A program made the translations under genes and the position numbers. The notes under the pieces are model-generated. The model was not told the DNA's origin. It did not search any database and saw only the letters and a program-made list of their open reading frames with translations. A DNA stretch of 64,000 nt from Ptiloglossa arizonensis. Lineage: Eukaryota; Arthropoda; Insecta; Hymenoptera; Colletidae. Position 1 is the first letter of the stretch, and the number at the start of each line of letters is the position of its first letter. The DNA lies in assembly GCF_051014685.1 (NCBI RefSeq), contig NC_135059.1, forward strand, positions 868,001 to 932,000, given 5' to 3'. Shown piece by piece: positions 24,750-39,100 of this stretch.

Positions 24750-25083
24750 GATCCACATCCCTTTTCATAATCATTGCCAACGTTGCAGTTTACGTTCATT
24801 CGTATTTGATGTCTGTGATTGGAGTTGTACTGTTGCCATTTAGTGTACAACTAGTGTCCCAAAGAATGAAAGTTTTAAAAAACTTTCTTCTATTATTTCG
24901 TGTGATTATATTAATGCAGAGGTATTCGTGCGTAAACGTTTTAATCGCAGTCAGGCACTTTTCCAGAAACGAGTCTTCAAGAGAATCTTTGTTGACTTCC
25001 TTAAAAGTAGAAAATATTTTAGGTACAAACGTTGCAGCATGTGTGTGTAATGCGACACACCCACACACAACACACACATTATT

Positions 25084-25138
<55 letters not shown>

Positions 25139-28100
25139 ATATGTATATATATTTAATATATGTATATGTGTAAATATATATATATATATAAAATATGTAT
25201 GTGTACGTGTGTGTGTATGTATATATATGTATATGTATATATATATCGGTTATTTGCTAATGCGAGGAAGCTAAATGGTCATATATGATCTGCTATCACC
25301 GACGCTTTATTATTCGAATGGGGTCAGAGCACTGGTTCATATTTGTCGTTGCATAGAAATCGCAGAACTTTATATACATAAGTAGAATGAACTAATATTC
25401 TTTTAAACGCAAAAAAAAGATAACGGAAGGTCATATATTTATTTTCATAATATTTAAAGAGATAAGAGAGATATGATTTCCATCTCAGTGCGTCCAATGT
25501 GGTGCTGTAAATTAAGTATAACTTTGCATAATGCACTACAAAACGAATCCCCATTCTTTATTCTATACATATTCGCCCATACTTTTGGTGTTATTGCAAT
25601 AACACCATTAGTCGTTATGTGAGAAATTATATTTCTATATTCTAACTATCAATTTAAAATAGGACAACGATATCTGAATAGCAATTTTTTCAAATCTCAA
25701 ACGCAGAAGATTGTTAATAGATATTTACAAACGTGCTATATTATTGATAATGTTATTTATCGATTTTCTGTAATTGCTTTGCTTCCTCGTTTTTTATCAT
25801 GTGAATAACTTTTGGTTTGACATATTATTTCATGTTATTATTCTTCAAGGTTTTCTTTTCTATGTGATATCTTCTTTTATTCAAGAGTTTTATGAGTTTA
25901 GGTTTGAAAGTATTTAATACTCTTCATAATATGAAAGAAAGTGCACGATATCAAAATTCACGCGTAGAAAATTCTATATTTTGTTTTTTTAATTTTGTTT
26001 TAACTTTATATTTATTCATTTCATGGTTATCTAATAACGTTTCTGTTCGTTCTATGTTTTTGTTTGAAGTGATTTTTATAAATAATTGTATAAGAGTATA
26101 TAAGCTTTGAAAGCTTGTAAAATTTAGAATTATTTAATTCATTAAAAATGGTTTACTTTTATGTTAAAAATATAATTTTCTGTGAATTTGTCATCAGACA
26201 TTAAAAAAATTGGGTCAACGAAATAAACAAGGAAAATTTCATGTATACATTAACGTATTGTCCATTATCGTACTGTCTTTGCAATTGCCCACTTCACGTT
26301 TCTATAGAAACAGAAAGCTAAATAATTACAGCAAAGTGTAATTGTGGGATGAAAGATAGTGACGAACATGTGACACATTTGCAAATGTACAAAACAGGAA
26401 GGAGACACGGCATACACAAATGAAGTCATCCAAGTAGTGCCATAACGAATGTAAAATGTTAGCTTAAAACATAACATTTGATATTGGTCAATTCTTACTG
26501 TTTATTTCATTTTCATCTTACTATTATTATATTAGATAAGATCGTAATTCCTAGAATTTATAAATGAAATAGAATTTAAAGAATGTAAATATTTGATATA
26601 AATTTGTACATATGTTTTGATACACAACTTAGGTCGACTGGTAGTGTGCATCACTAACTTGTAAAATTCCACCATTCGCTATCATATTCAAAGATTAGTG
26701 AAGCCTTTGGAAAGGAAATATGGATATTGACTCGTGAACACATTACTTCCACGCCACCTCACGTCGTGCAGTATCGTGGCATATTCTGTCACTCGTCTTA
26801 CTCCAACTTAAAAATTTGTCACTGCAAAACCTCTAACATGCCGGAATAACTGTCAAAAAACGAATATGAAGAGAAGATGCAGAATACGACACATAATATT
26901 TTGGGTGTTTTTCAAAGACATCTGAAGGATACCTGTTAAGGTCCCGTGTGGAAATTAATGAAAGAAGCATGGAAAATTTCTCGTCCCTATCTTTAAATTA
27001 GGGTACGTTAACGAAACATTGAAATTGTGTATTTTTTAGACATTAGAGATTACTCCTTGAAATGGTCAACAATGAATCTTAATGCTAGGACTGAAGCCTG
27101 TTTAGAGCACTTTGAACTATAAAGCTAGCTATCGATGCAACATGTCATATTACATTCTTGAGACCAAATTTATTGATTTGAAGAATGTGGTTTGATATGT
27201 CATGCTGTTACACGTAACAAAATACAGTATGCATTGGTTCTAGCTTGAATTTAAACTGGAAATAGTGTATCATGGCGTGGACCAAGTGTGTTCCTGGCTT
27301 AACTGTTGCGCCATTGTGAAATACGTGTGTATGATAATTCTTTGCTGTGTATATATTAATATATAAGTAGTGAAGCAAAGATTATATGGTGTAGCATGTA
27401 AATAGAAAGTCACTTGTATCTTTTAATTAATATGCAGCTTCGATCGAAGAACGTAACAGTATGAAGCGTTGATATCCCCTGATCGAATATTTGCCAAAGG
27501 TTTCACAGTTTTAGCTCTCCCGGTTGCTGCTATTGTTTTTGCACAAGGAGGTCCTTTCGGTACTCTAATGAATTTTCATTTGTGTAATTATATTCTTTCC
27601 TTGAAAATACTACAATTCTGTTGGAAGTATTAATAATTTCACAATGCAGTAATAAGAATTGTTATCTTTCAATACTTTAATCATTTGTTCGCATTGAGTT
27701 CAATTTGACATTTGAATAGTAATTCGGATCAAATGATCTTTCTTTGTTTTTTTCTAGGTTTCGACAAGCTTATCAGTTCCATAGTTAATATGCTTTTAAC
27801 TTTATCATGTTTAAAAGACGCACTAGGATTTCTTTTTAACAAAATGCTAGTAATTCTTTACTAGTTTTATTGTTTGATGTCAAGATATATGTTTTGTACG
27901 TTTTATGGGCAACAGGTACTGTTAGTTTCCTCTGCCATAGTGTTTTGTACAGTATACATACTTTTGTGACGAGAGTGGATTTTCAGATGCAGTTTTGCAA
28001 TGTTGTTTCCTCATTGAAAATATCTTCGTATTTTGTACAAAATGTAAACATGCATTTTCTGACAAGGTTCTGCATCACGGAATTTTAAGCGCTATATACA

Positions 28101-30524
28101 TATATAGAGAGAGTTTACACGTATTACGTACGTGTATTTATATATTTTTCGTTTGTTTAACAGTTCAATACGTTTTTATTAGACAACGTGGCACAAATTT
28201 AATTAATTTAACAATATACATATATGTAGTTGTTGCCACAAATAATCTGATTTAAACGTTACTGTGACATTTGTAATATAGTTTCATTGAGACTATGAGA
28301 TCGTATGTGCAGACAGATTTTATGTGATTGTTATAAGCTCATATCTCCGTTTTCACTTTACGCAGTGAATTTTAAACTCTATATATATATAAGACATATA
28401 TATATATATATACATATATATACATATATACATATATATATATATTTTGTAACTGTAATCTGTATATGAAACGAATATACATATAATAATAGATAACAAT
28501 AATATTGTATAGAAGAGAGATATTGAAATACATGAACAATGCTTTTAAACATTATTGTCTAACATCATTTTGTACCACTAAATTTATTACTTTGATTCTC
28601 CAATTTACGCATATTGTTTTCAAAAAAAAATATTTTTAACACTGTATTTAAATACTTGATATTCATAAACATTTAATTCAGATGTTGAAATTTTTGTTTA
28701 TCCTCATCTGACTTTTATTTTAGATATTTTCTCATTTAGCTTCGATTTGTTCTGCTTATTATTTCAAATTTATATCATGTGTGCCACTTATTGAAGGGTG
28801 AAAAATATTAAGAGTAATATATCTCTTTTCTAACACATCTGTATTTTAAAATAGCAAAGCTCATAGCTTAAAATTGTTGAATAGTTTAACTAAAATTATG
28901 TTAATACTTTGTCTCTTTTGTTATGCTCTCACTCCACAAGTTCATTTATCATCTGTGAATGTAGATGTATCGTAAATTGAACTGGAAATATTATTTTAAT
29001 CACGTTTTTTTTTCACTTCATCTTATGCTTTGTATTAATTTTATTCTTATAACTTGATAGACAAAATGTTTTATTATTGCCAAATATTATTGGTACTGGA
29101 ATTAAATACAGTTGTACTTGTTATTACAGCTTTTAGTAAATGTTAATAAAAAGGGTTAATCATTATTCAATTTATAATTAATAATGTGTAATTCTATATT
29201 CAATTTATAATTCTAATATGTACAATTTTTATTCATTTTTTAATAGCTTAGAATATTTCGCTATTAAATATGTTCTATTATTTAATAACAATTACTTATA
29301 TAGTATCAATAATATGACAAGAAATGATAAAACAATAGGTAGTCGGTTTTGTTGCAAATATTCTGAATATGACATACTTCTGATTATTGCTTTTTGTGCA
29401 TAAAATTCCCTGCATAAATATTAACATTTTATATTCATCTTTAAAACGCATCCTTTTGACCTATCCACATTTCTCCGAGTTAATTATTGGTACATTTTAT
29501 TTATAGAATACAACTTCATTGATATGTATGTGATTAAGTATGTGTCAGCGTGTAATGACAATCACATAATGGCAAGTAACTTATTAAAAAACAGAAAACA
29601 TCAATGAATACAGAAAAACGAAGATAATAGGACCAAACAGGAATAATTATTATTTTTCATTTTGAAGTGATTTTTCCTTTAAAAGTATAATTTTACAAAA
29701 ATTTAGTTGCCCAAGTAGAAGAGCAACATATTGTATTTAGACTTTTTTTGTAATTTATTTCTGAACTTCATTGCTCTTTATTTTTAAATTTGTTTAATTT
29801 TATTACTTCAAGAAAAGCATGAAATGATGCATAAAAGTATAAAAGGCAACGTGCACAATATTGTAATAAATTATTTTACAGTTGTGTAATAAGAACACTT
29901 ACATTAAGTATGTTAAAGTTATTGTTAGTACTAATTACATACAGTAGTGAAATGAATAATGTTATTAAGACTTAGATACGAATATATACATCTCCAAAGT
30001 CTACCTTTTAGAAAAATTAACATAAAATGATTGTTGTAGATGGATGGGAATGGTTGGAGTTCTTTAGGCAGAATCTTGGCAGGACGTAAACCCGTATTTC
30101 TATATCGTAATGTTAGACAATGGAGGAAAAGGGCTGCAAGAATGATGTCAGCATCCATGCCTAATGCTAATCATCCTGAGAAAGGTGCAGAGTAAGTATT
30201 TTTTATTACACTTGTATATAATATTATCATCATCGGCATCAGCAACAGCATCATCGTCATCACCATCATTATCATTATCATTATCATCATCATCACCACA
30301 ACCACCACCACCACCACCACCACCACCATCACCATCACCATCACCATCACCATCACCATCACCATCACCATCACCATCACCATCACCATCACCATCACCA
30401 TCACCATCACCATCACCATCACCATCACCATCACCATCACCATCACCATCACCATCACCATCACCATCACCATCACCATCACCATCACCATCACCATCAC
30501 CATCACCATCACCATCACCATCAC

Positions 30525-30622
<98 letters not shown>

Positions 30623-31279
30623 CCATCATTATTATTATTATTATTTGAATACTTCTTGATAATATCTTATTCCTTTTTTTGTTAATAAATTCTGTTAATA
30701 ACTAAATTTTCCCTTCTAGCTCAACCGATAAAGAGAAAACACTGGATTCTGTAGATGCACTTTTGAAACGGCCTCCTGGTTTACGATTAGCAGATTCCGG
30801 AGATACATCTGACATTATCAATTCTGATGAAACACAATGCAGATTTAATCCTAACAGTTACCAAATGCTTTATGTTGCTAGTAAGGAAGCATTCCTTTAT
30901 AAACAAAATTCATTCAGCCGTGCCAGAGAGGTATGTCTTACAATTGTAACTATTTATTTGGTCCTAACAATATTAAATACTTTTAGTTTAATTTTAAATA
31001 TTTATATCATCATTTCTTTTGTGACAGTGTCATCCAGCTGTAACGAAACATTTGAACTCGAAGTTCCATCAGTGGCTTTCATCTTGGGCGTCTAAAAACG
31101 TAGCCGATATTCAACATCGGTTATGCCAGGATTGGTTAATGGGGCGTTACGAAAATTTAATTCCTCATAAAACACGAGTGATCACAGATAATGACCAAAC
31201 CAGATCACCTTACCGACAATACAATCGTTATCGAGTAGAACGCTTACAATCCGACCTTTTAACGGAACCATGTGTATAA
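18770..31279 (+). CDS. Sin3A: SIN3 transcriptional co-repressor scaffold (long isoform)
   Basis: Seventeen coding exons: 18770-19042, 19635-19808, 19957-20109, 20199-20530, 20604-20841, 20919-21173, 21295-21696, 21851-22302, 22381-22855, 22926-23172, 23265-23636, 23728-23897, 24006-24194, 24465-24674 (or -24743), 30040-30191, 30720-30930, 31028-31279. Every junction is in phase, giving 1,518 or 1,541 residues. Domains: Gly/Ser/Gln-rich N-terminus starting MKR as in vertebrate SIN3A; PAH1 ([17 protein letters not shown], about 176-252); PAH2 (about 375-468); PAH3 (about 595-665); HDAC-interaction domain from [12 protein letters not shown] (about 705-920); C-terminal SIN3 domain including PVFLYRN and [11 protein letters not shown]3 has no enzyme activity; PAH domains bind transcription factors and the HID binds HDAC1/Rpd3, so the protein brings deacetylase to chromatin in the nucleus. 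IKTE in exon 11 fits a SUMO consensus. Confidence 0.97.
25057..25248. repeat. (CA)n / (TA)n / (TG)n compound microsatellite
   Basis: Short CA-rich repeats, then about 45 nt of alternating TA, then mixed TATG and TGTG units. It lies in the large Sin3A intron. The open frames across it are low-complexity artefacts. Confidence 0.9.
28379..28446. repeat. (TA)n-rich microsatellite
   Basis: Interrupted TATATA and TACATA units in the large Sin3A intron. No other significance seen. Confidence 0.85.
30222..30648. repeat. (ACCATC)n then (ATC)n microsatellite in the Sin3A intron after exon 15
   Basis: About 200 nt of near-perfect ACCATC hexamers are followed by about 100 nt of pure ATC trimers, flanked by degenerate ATC/ACC units and a short ATT run. 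The tract fills most of a 528-nt intron (30192-30719). It is open on both strands (Ser-Pro and Met-Val repeats), but this only reflects repeat periodicity; the exons on each side join in phase across it. Confidence 0.95.
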
Positions 31280-34200
31280 TTTTACATCTCTTATGATTTC
31301 TTTACTATTCTTTGAGAATATATGATTATTACTGAGAGCTCGTTTCGATAATTTCGTATTCGCGGATTCTATTTGTTAATAATTAATTAAGAGAAGGTTA
31401 TTACAATTGAAGGTAAAATTAAGACCTACGTTCCTCGCATGAACTAATAAAGAACGTCTTATTTTGCCGATGAAGTTCATCGTGAACGAAGAGGAATATA
31501 ACAAATCGTTTATACATTGTGTACTACATTGATTGCATTCGACTTATACAAAATTTGTTTTTTTTTTTATTGTACATGAGTGATTAATATGACGCAGGTG
31601 GAAATATCGCTGATCCGTTAAATTGTTATTTATGTAACAGTTTACAAAGTTTTTCGAATGTAAGATATTAAAGTGTCGAATTGAACGGTAAAAACGGAAC
31701 ATGATTGAAACGCGCGATATTTCCAAATGTATTAAAGATAAGCTTGTGATTAGGTAATATAAGATATTTAAACGTAATATTTTTTTTGTCGCGACGATTA
31801 CTTTTCCATCACATTAGATAGAGATCCTTCAAGTAGGGTTTTACATAAGAGAGTAAAGTTAAAATAAAACTTTTGATACTTTATGTAATCTTAAACAATT
31901 TAGAAGAAATATTCTATCTTAATATAACTGTCGTTTGTAAGTGCAAAGCAGATTTAGCCAATTTTATTTCAATCAGCATCGTATTTTGATAGATATACAT
32001 GATTTTTATTGAGATATTAAATATTGTTATCAGTTAAAAATATTCAAACTCAAGCATACTTTCTATTACACGTTACATACGTTCTATTACACAGGTTTGT
32101 GCCTTTATTTGTAGCAAATTGTAACAGTAAAAATTTAAACGATTAATAGAATGCAACTATGAATGGATAAAAATAAATTGGCTAAAACTATAGTATAGTT
32201 TCCCTAATTGATAAAAGATTTTAAGAAGTCCTTTTGAGTCGCATCCATGCAACAGTTTTTGTAATTTTTCTAATAATTTTAAAAACCATTATACGAAATA
32301 TTTTATATATATGTATATAAAATATTTTCCGTTCGAAGTTTTTAATAACTTACTTCTCTTATTTTCTTACGAACGATACGATTACGATTCGAAGTCTCTC
32401 TTCTCTTAAAATTCATTATACATAGACTGTATGTATAAATACCTGCTTGTGCGTATGTATGTGCATGTATGTATGGATGTACGATAATTGAGTGCATAAG
32501 TATGTATATACACATGAAACGGGAATAAACATTAGGCCTTATTTTTTACTTGATCTTTAGGCTATTTGGTAAAAATTGTAAAATATTATAGTGGTGTTCC
32601 TGTACAGTGCAAAAGTAATGACAACATTGAAGTGCGGTGTTAATAGAAAAAGGTATTGATTCACCATGCACGAGGTACATAGCTCGAGTTGTAATTTTAT
32701 GTTATTCTTATTATTATAAGTATCTATTTTTTACTGATTCACTTTTATTTGTATATCGCTATAAATGATATGTGTGTGCGCGCACGTGCACGCGTACACA
32801 CACTTGTATTTACATATACATATGAAATTGACAAAAATACGATTTTTTTATATTATCGATATTTTCAATGTTAAATTCTCTGTTCGTAAAACTATCGTAA
32901 GAAACATAGTAACTGAACAAACGTTTGTGCGTGGTAATAAAAGAAAATAATTTCCTTGTAATATTTAAACTGCGTGCAGTCGTTGCTATATCCGGAAACA
33001 CGAATCAATTTTGTTGCATCAATTCTGTCGGCATTCATGAAGATATTCAGGCAGAGTAAGGTATAAAATATATTGACGGATAATAATATATGTATAAAGC
33101 AGTTGAATACATTCTTAATTATACAAATTTCGTTGAAGTCTTGGCGTCTTTGTTAATGCGTATAATTTTGAAAAGATGCTATTACACATACACATTCACA
33201 CACGCACACAAGTACATTGTGCCGCTCAGTTATGCAATATACCGTAGTTGTACATTAACCTGTGTATCTTATCAAAAACTGAAGAAAGAAAGGAGAGACG
33301 CGGTCTTCCGATGTTCGACTACTTGTGACTATTAATGATAGTGTATTTTATCAAGAAATTGCTAATTTTAAAAGTGTATGTCCGTGTATCAAAAGTGAAT
33401 GTACAGGCAATTTTATTACTCGAGATAATAATTTAATGTTGATATATTTTGCACAAATCATTATTAATATTAATAAACCATTAATATTACGGTTGTTCTA
33501 TTTTATTGATTTTGCATTTTCAGATCACAGTGAATGATCGAATTCATAAAAATGTACATGGAGAGGAAAAATATTTGATATCTATTGTACAATTACGGTT
33601 TGAGGTAAGTAATGGTTAATAAAATAAGGACAAATGCACAAAATACAACAATGTTTCCTGCAACATTACTTATTTTTATTAAAAACATTGATAACATTGA
33701 TAATTGTTGTACAACTATAGATAATTTACCCTTCCTTACACCTTCCTGCGTATTAAACATTAAACTAAATACTGCATACGAATACATTGCCTGTACTATT
33801 TTCTACACGCTTTCATAAAACGCTGATAACATTCAGAATTTTATAAATTTTACAAACGTTGTATTGCACAAAATGTGTAATTTTCAAATTGTTAGTTGAA
33901 TTTGTTTTAATAGTAGTACACATCTTCAAAAAGTAAAAATCGTTCAAATTAGTAAAATATTATATGAAAAAGAAAAAAACAAAAATTAAGAATACAAGCT
34001 ACGTGTGTTTTTCTAGTAAAAAGTATAGAAACTGCAAACGTGTAGAAAAACGTTTCTATATAATTACTTTTCTATTTTATCGTTTCATGTATATCTAATG
34101 CAATGCAATTGAAAAAGACAAAACGATCTATCTTTATCTCCATTTTGCCGCAAACTATTGAAAAGCAATTGCAAGACGGTGTAATATATTTGTGAAACGT

Positions 34201-35950
34201 AAAAGATTCAATTAAATATTAACTGGAGAGGGACCTCTTTGGTCTTTGAATAAAAATTCGAGTATGATATTATTTATAAGCGAATGATATTAGTTACATT
34301 ACTATTGCTTTAGGACATTATAAATAGTCGATTATGATACACAAAAAATTCGAAATAATTTTCCCCGTTAAGTACAAAATTGTGGGTTGCGCCTTATCAA
34401 AATACTGTAACTAATCTTGCTACATTTATTATCACCTTGAGTATTTCCAAGATGTATATTGACTTAATGTAATTAATTGCAATTCAATGATGAACTTCGA
34501 TGAAAAACATAGTTCGATGTATTTGTATTGAAGTTCACTTAATTATATTATAGAAATCGATCTTCGACAAGTATTTTTGAAAATCGAATTAGACATTCAG
34601 TGTGTTTTGGGTAGATGATCGAATCACAGTTATTCGGAAAACAATATTTTCTTTTCATGGGTGAAATTAAGCTGAATCAAAAATATTTCCGCGATAACCA
34701 TGACTTTTAAAAATTTGCGGATTAGATTTATGACAAGCAGAATAGATACGAGGTTCTTAGATAATTTCACATCTTAAATGGCGGCGTGCATTTCCGTCAA
34801 GTATTTAAAACGCGATTTCCTGTTTACTTATCGAAGCAGTACATCTTAGGAATACAGTTACGAATACGAATGTTTAGATTCTTATCAAAGATATAATAGA
34901 AATTTGAATCCTTTCAGACTTGGTTTTATTTACTTTTAAAATAATTAACGAGTTAAACTTTGGCAACGATTAAAATTCTTAAAACAGGTTAAAAATCGTT
35001 TTTAATAAGATAAATTAAGTCCGAAAAGATTTTAACAGAATAAATTTAAAATTCTTGTAGGCATTCGTAAAAGAATTAATCTGTCAGTCGTTACTTTATG
35101 ATGAATTTTCCGTTATGCATAAGATGAAGTAAAATTTCTCTTAACTTACAGTTTTGATCTGTGCGACTAATCCGTACCGAACAACAGCAAATCAGTTTGT
35201 AATTCGTTTCTGTCTAATGTTTCATTTTTTAATTGTTTTAAGTGACGTTAAAATTCATGAAGATTCTTTCTACAAATTGAACGAATCGAACAATCGCAAT
35301 CTAGCGCGAGACTTTTGTTTCCATGACAACGCGAAATTCCCGCTCAATCAGTTTCTGATCATCGAGTTGGTGTGGCGCTGTTGAAAGACTCATGGTCTAA
35401 TATCAAAGTAAAATCAATAAAGCTTTTCACTAAAATTATATAAAAATGATAAGTAATGACATTAGGTAAGATACTGTATCAAATTATATTGAAAACAGTA
35501 ATTTCATGCTACAATAATCAGTTTTAAATGTCTTGCGCTCACGATTCGAGGTCGCGGTAGTTTTCGTCCGATCATCGCTCAATTTTCATTCGATTTGTGT
35601 CGTAATACTAAACATTCGGTGAAAACTCTTAAATATAATCGAACGAATGCCGATTCAATCTCCAAGAAGAGAAAATTTCGAGCGTATGCTACTCAACTTA
35701 ACGTAATTCAGGTCATCGGGAACAATCGACTTTGAATCGAATTAACGTCCCGTCATATGATTCGTGTTCGCGTGGCGCGTTCTCGTACAGGTTAGGTTGA
35801 GTCGACCGCGAAATTTCGAAGTTCGCCCTCATGAAAACTCCGCACGCGAAGAAAACAAAACCATAACCCGTTCTGTTTTACAGGATACGTGCGCGAGTGT
35901 ATTACCGCAATATAGAGTGTTCGTGTCATTATTGGCCATCTTTCTTGCAG
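31280..35950. other. Sin3A 3' flank, no gene recognised
   Basis: AT-rich DNA, at least partly Sin3A 3' UTR. Open frames are short and without protein-like composition or paired splice sites. The last few hundred bases (from about 35,520) become richer in CpG. Confidence 0.5.
31446..31451 (+). terminator. Candidate Sin3A polyadenylation signal
   Basis: AATAAA 167 nt after the Sin3A stop codon. Further AATAAA sites occur downstream, for example 32,524, so the true 3' end may be more distal. Confidence 0.35.
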
Positions 35951-36043
35951 ACGAATGGTACAGGGAAGTAATGGAGAAGGAAACAGTTGATAATGTATAT
36001 CGGCCAATAAAGGACGAACAAGTTGCGTTCTCGGAGTCAGGAG
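35951..36043 (+). other. Exon-like segment, 31 codons, phase 1 to 1, unknown product
   Basis: A good acceptor (tttcttgcag) and a strong donor (gaggtaagtg) bracket 93 nt open in one frame. Its translation looks like ordinary protein (begins DEWYREVMEK, ends AFSESGG). It ends about 70 nt short of the stop codon of the minus-strand secreted-peptide gene, so it would be antisense to that gene's 3' UTR. I find no partner exons with matching phase and do not recognise the sequence. Chance pairing of splice motifs remains possible. Confidence 0.3.
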
Positions 36044-36116
36044 GTAAGTGGGACTCGGTTCGTTCGACAATGATACGGTGAAGTCTACGATGACACCATA
36101 ACGACAGACGCGCGTT

Positions 36117-39100
36117 TTAACTAACGTAGTCCGTCGAGTCCATATCGTAAGGCGATTCGCCATCAAAATCCACCGTCGTGTTTTGACGGCAGTGATATAC
36201 ATACGCTCTCATCGACACGTTCTCACCGGTAGGTACACACTTGTAAGTCTCGTCGGGGCATTTACATCTGAAAGAGAAGACAAATATACGTTTATTGTAC
36301 GTTCTTTTACCCGCGAGTGTGGATAATCGACAATTTTCTATTAGCATATTTTATCTCGATCGAGTGAATTTGAATTTCGGATAGATTCTATCCGATCATA
36401 TTCTTTCTACAGTCTCTCCATAAGTCTATATTTTCGTCTAATATACATATATAATATGAACAAGTAAAATAAGAATACACGTTATTATAGGACAGTTCAC
36501 GTTTACAGTGGATAATATCTTTTCTACACCTTATTTATTTTCTTATATATAAATTTAATAATTCTTATTATGGTTTTTAAAATATTTTTTCCATTAACGG
36601 ACAAATGATTTTAGATTTATATAATTATCGAAAGTCTGCACTGTTCATAATATTGCAGTTTGCAAGGTGTATTTAGACTTTCCGAACTTACTGTAGATTT
36701 CATACTCCGTATAATTTCTTGAATTTGTTTGCTTCTAATGACACACGTAAGAAGTTTATTGTAAAGCAATTTCCTTAGTTTAGATTTCAGAAAAATTTTG
36801 TCCAATAATCGTTTTTATCAATTTAGTTTCGTTTACTCGAAACTTACATTGGAAAATTCTATGATTTTTTACCAAACATCAAATTAATACTTCAGGTACC
36901 TGTAATACATTCTTAGTGTTCAGAAATTAGGGCGCGGACAGAAATAAAAAATGGAGGACGATTGAGACCCAGTTTGAACAGTAGCTTCTTGAGTGTAGAA
37001 TGAAAAAAGTGAAGGAGATTAATGATTCATCGTGAACTTGTTGGTAAACGATAAAGTGTTTATTGCTTCTTTTTACTTCACGGGGTTATTGCGTATAGCA
37101 CAGTTGATTCATGAAGACTGAGTATTATCAATGTTTCTTTGCTTACTCATGATATATAATGGACATCGGGTATCAATCGCTTACGCATATTCTTAATACG
37201 TTTGCAGTATGTTTTGCGAGGGGCTGTTTGACGAACGTCTTATTAATGATTGTTCATTAAATGTACATATGTATTATATATACGCGCGCGCATGTGTACA
37301 CACATTACGTATATTATACATATATTTACATCAAAACTATAAATGTATATGTGTTGCTGCAAGTTAGTTGTGCCTTTTTAAATTACTGCATTCGTTTGAT
37401 TGAAAAATTGTACGTTATTATATATTCATAGAAATCGTATAATAATTATTTATAAACAATTATGACTTTGTAATTACTTATGACTGTTATATAGTATCTA
37501 TAACAATTTATTATCGATATAAGTATTGTATTGTATAATTTTGATATAAACGGTCAATTGTACGCTGTGAACTTTGAAATAGAACAAGAGTAATATTTTT
37601 CGATAACGCTAGTTACTGGGTTATCTCTTTAGGAGTGAAAAGTTCGAAACTTGAAAGTTTGAAATTCGAATTTTGAAACGCGAACGAATATCGTTCGTAC
37701 AATTTAACTTGCGAGAATTCGAAAAATGTATATTTGAAAAATATTTCATCTGTACGATTTCGAATCTAGATCTTGTCCATTCGTTTAAAAGATAAGCCCT
37801 GAATACGATACATCGTATTACAATGACCAAATGTGAATCACCGAATGATGAGTAACGCAGCTAATATAGGAATTTTATACGTGAATGAGATTTTTCACTC
37901 GCACGATTTAAATTTCTTGAAACGAATAGAGCGAAATATACGTAACCAATGCTTAGAGCTACCGAGTGCTGTTTACGTACCGAATAAATTAACATTCAAT
38001 GAAAATTATGCTTCGACGTTAAATGTACTGTTTCCGTTTCTCGTATTCCTCGAATCACTGTCCGGTATTTGATATATTTTTGATAAATTTCGAACAATAA
38101 TTGCTCCCGTTATCTTGTTCAGCGTATATGTAACGTCACTTACGTATTTGCCATGAAAACCGTGGTTTGACGAGTGAAAGGGTTGTACGCATTCCATCCG
38201 CACGGTGTATCGTAGCAGTTCCGCTTAGGGCTGTCGTTTCCGCTTTCGGTCGCCCTTTGGGTTCTCAAACTGTCGGGGTAGGCGTCGTGAACAATGCGAC
38301 GCAGTTGTTCCGCAAATTCCTAGAAACAACGATGCAAAAGATGTTTGAATTTCGTAATCCGTGTTTGGTTTTTTGCTCGAAGCATACACTTACGCCGAAA
38401 GAAAGGCTTTGCATTTCGAGCACACGCGAAATTGTCGTTGAACCAAAAGATAACCAAAAGTTGCAAAATCAAATCGATTTAAGTGTTGCTATGCAAGCTT
38501 TCACTTCAATCGTAAGTGAATACCTACTCGAATAAGTGCTCGAAAATTGAGGCTAAATTACTAAATGTTTTAAAAACTGCACGTATTACATAACCAATAA
38601 TATTTGTCGATTAATATTTAGTACGTTTTTCAAGATCGTCCAGAAACACGGTTCCTTAATTGTTTCGAACAGACGAGAGCAAATGTACGCAGTCACGATG
38701 AATCGAGTCATGGTGAAATTCGAGCGATTAACTTTCGAGCATCACGTGCTAAATCATCGACGCGACAAGGGTATCGGTGATATCGAATTCGTGTTTTAGA
38801 GAATGTAATTTTTCAGGCGTTCCAGGTGACGTAAAATGGCGAATCGAAAAGGTATCCGACGATAAAGTATATTTTCCAATGACTTTAACTCAACGATTCC
38901 TTTTCGATCGAACTCGTGTACTTTTCTCGTATCGCTGATTTCCCGATGTACGAAAGATTACGGAACGGAAGACTTTTGGAAAAAATTGATCAGGACCTAC
39001 ATAGAAATACAAACGTGGAAATCGGCAGGTGAACTCTTTCGAAAACAAAATAATCGCAAACTCGCGATTACGATCGCGTTTCTTCGAAATAGAGATACAC

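Larger units (their letters stand above)
24750..30039. other. Large AT-rich Sin3A intron, or 3' UTR of the short isoform
   Basis: A 5.3-kb stretch with no exon-like segment on either strand and very low GC. It carries CA and TA repeats near 25.05-25.25 kb and 28.38-28.45 kb, and several AATAAA sites (for example 26,222). It must be an intron in the long transcript, and could serve as a long 3' UTR in the short one. Confidence 0.5.

Noticed and set aside
30164..30685. Open frames on both strands (Ser-Pro repeats on plus, Met-Val repeats on minus)
   Set aside because: Pure ACCATC/ATC microsatellite inside a Sin3A intron; neighbouring exons join in phase without it.
38167..38535. 122-codon plus-strand open frame
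   Set aside because: It overlaps the middle exon of the minus-strand secreted-protein gene, which has matching splice sites and phase; the plus frame is a shadow.
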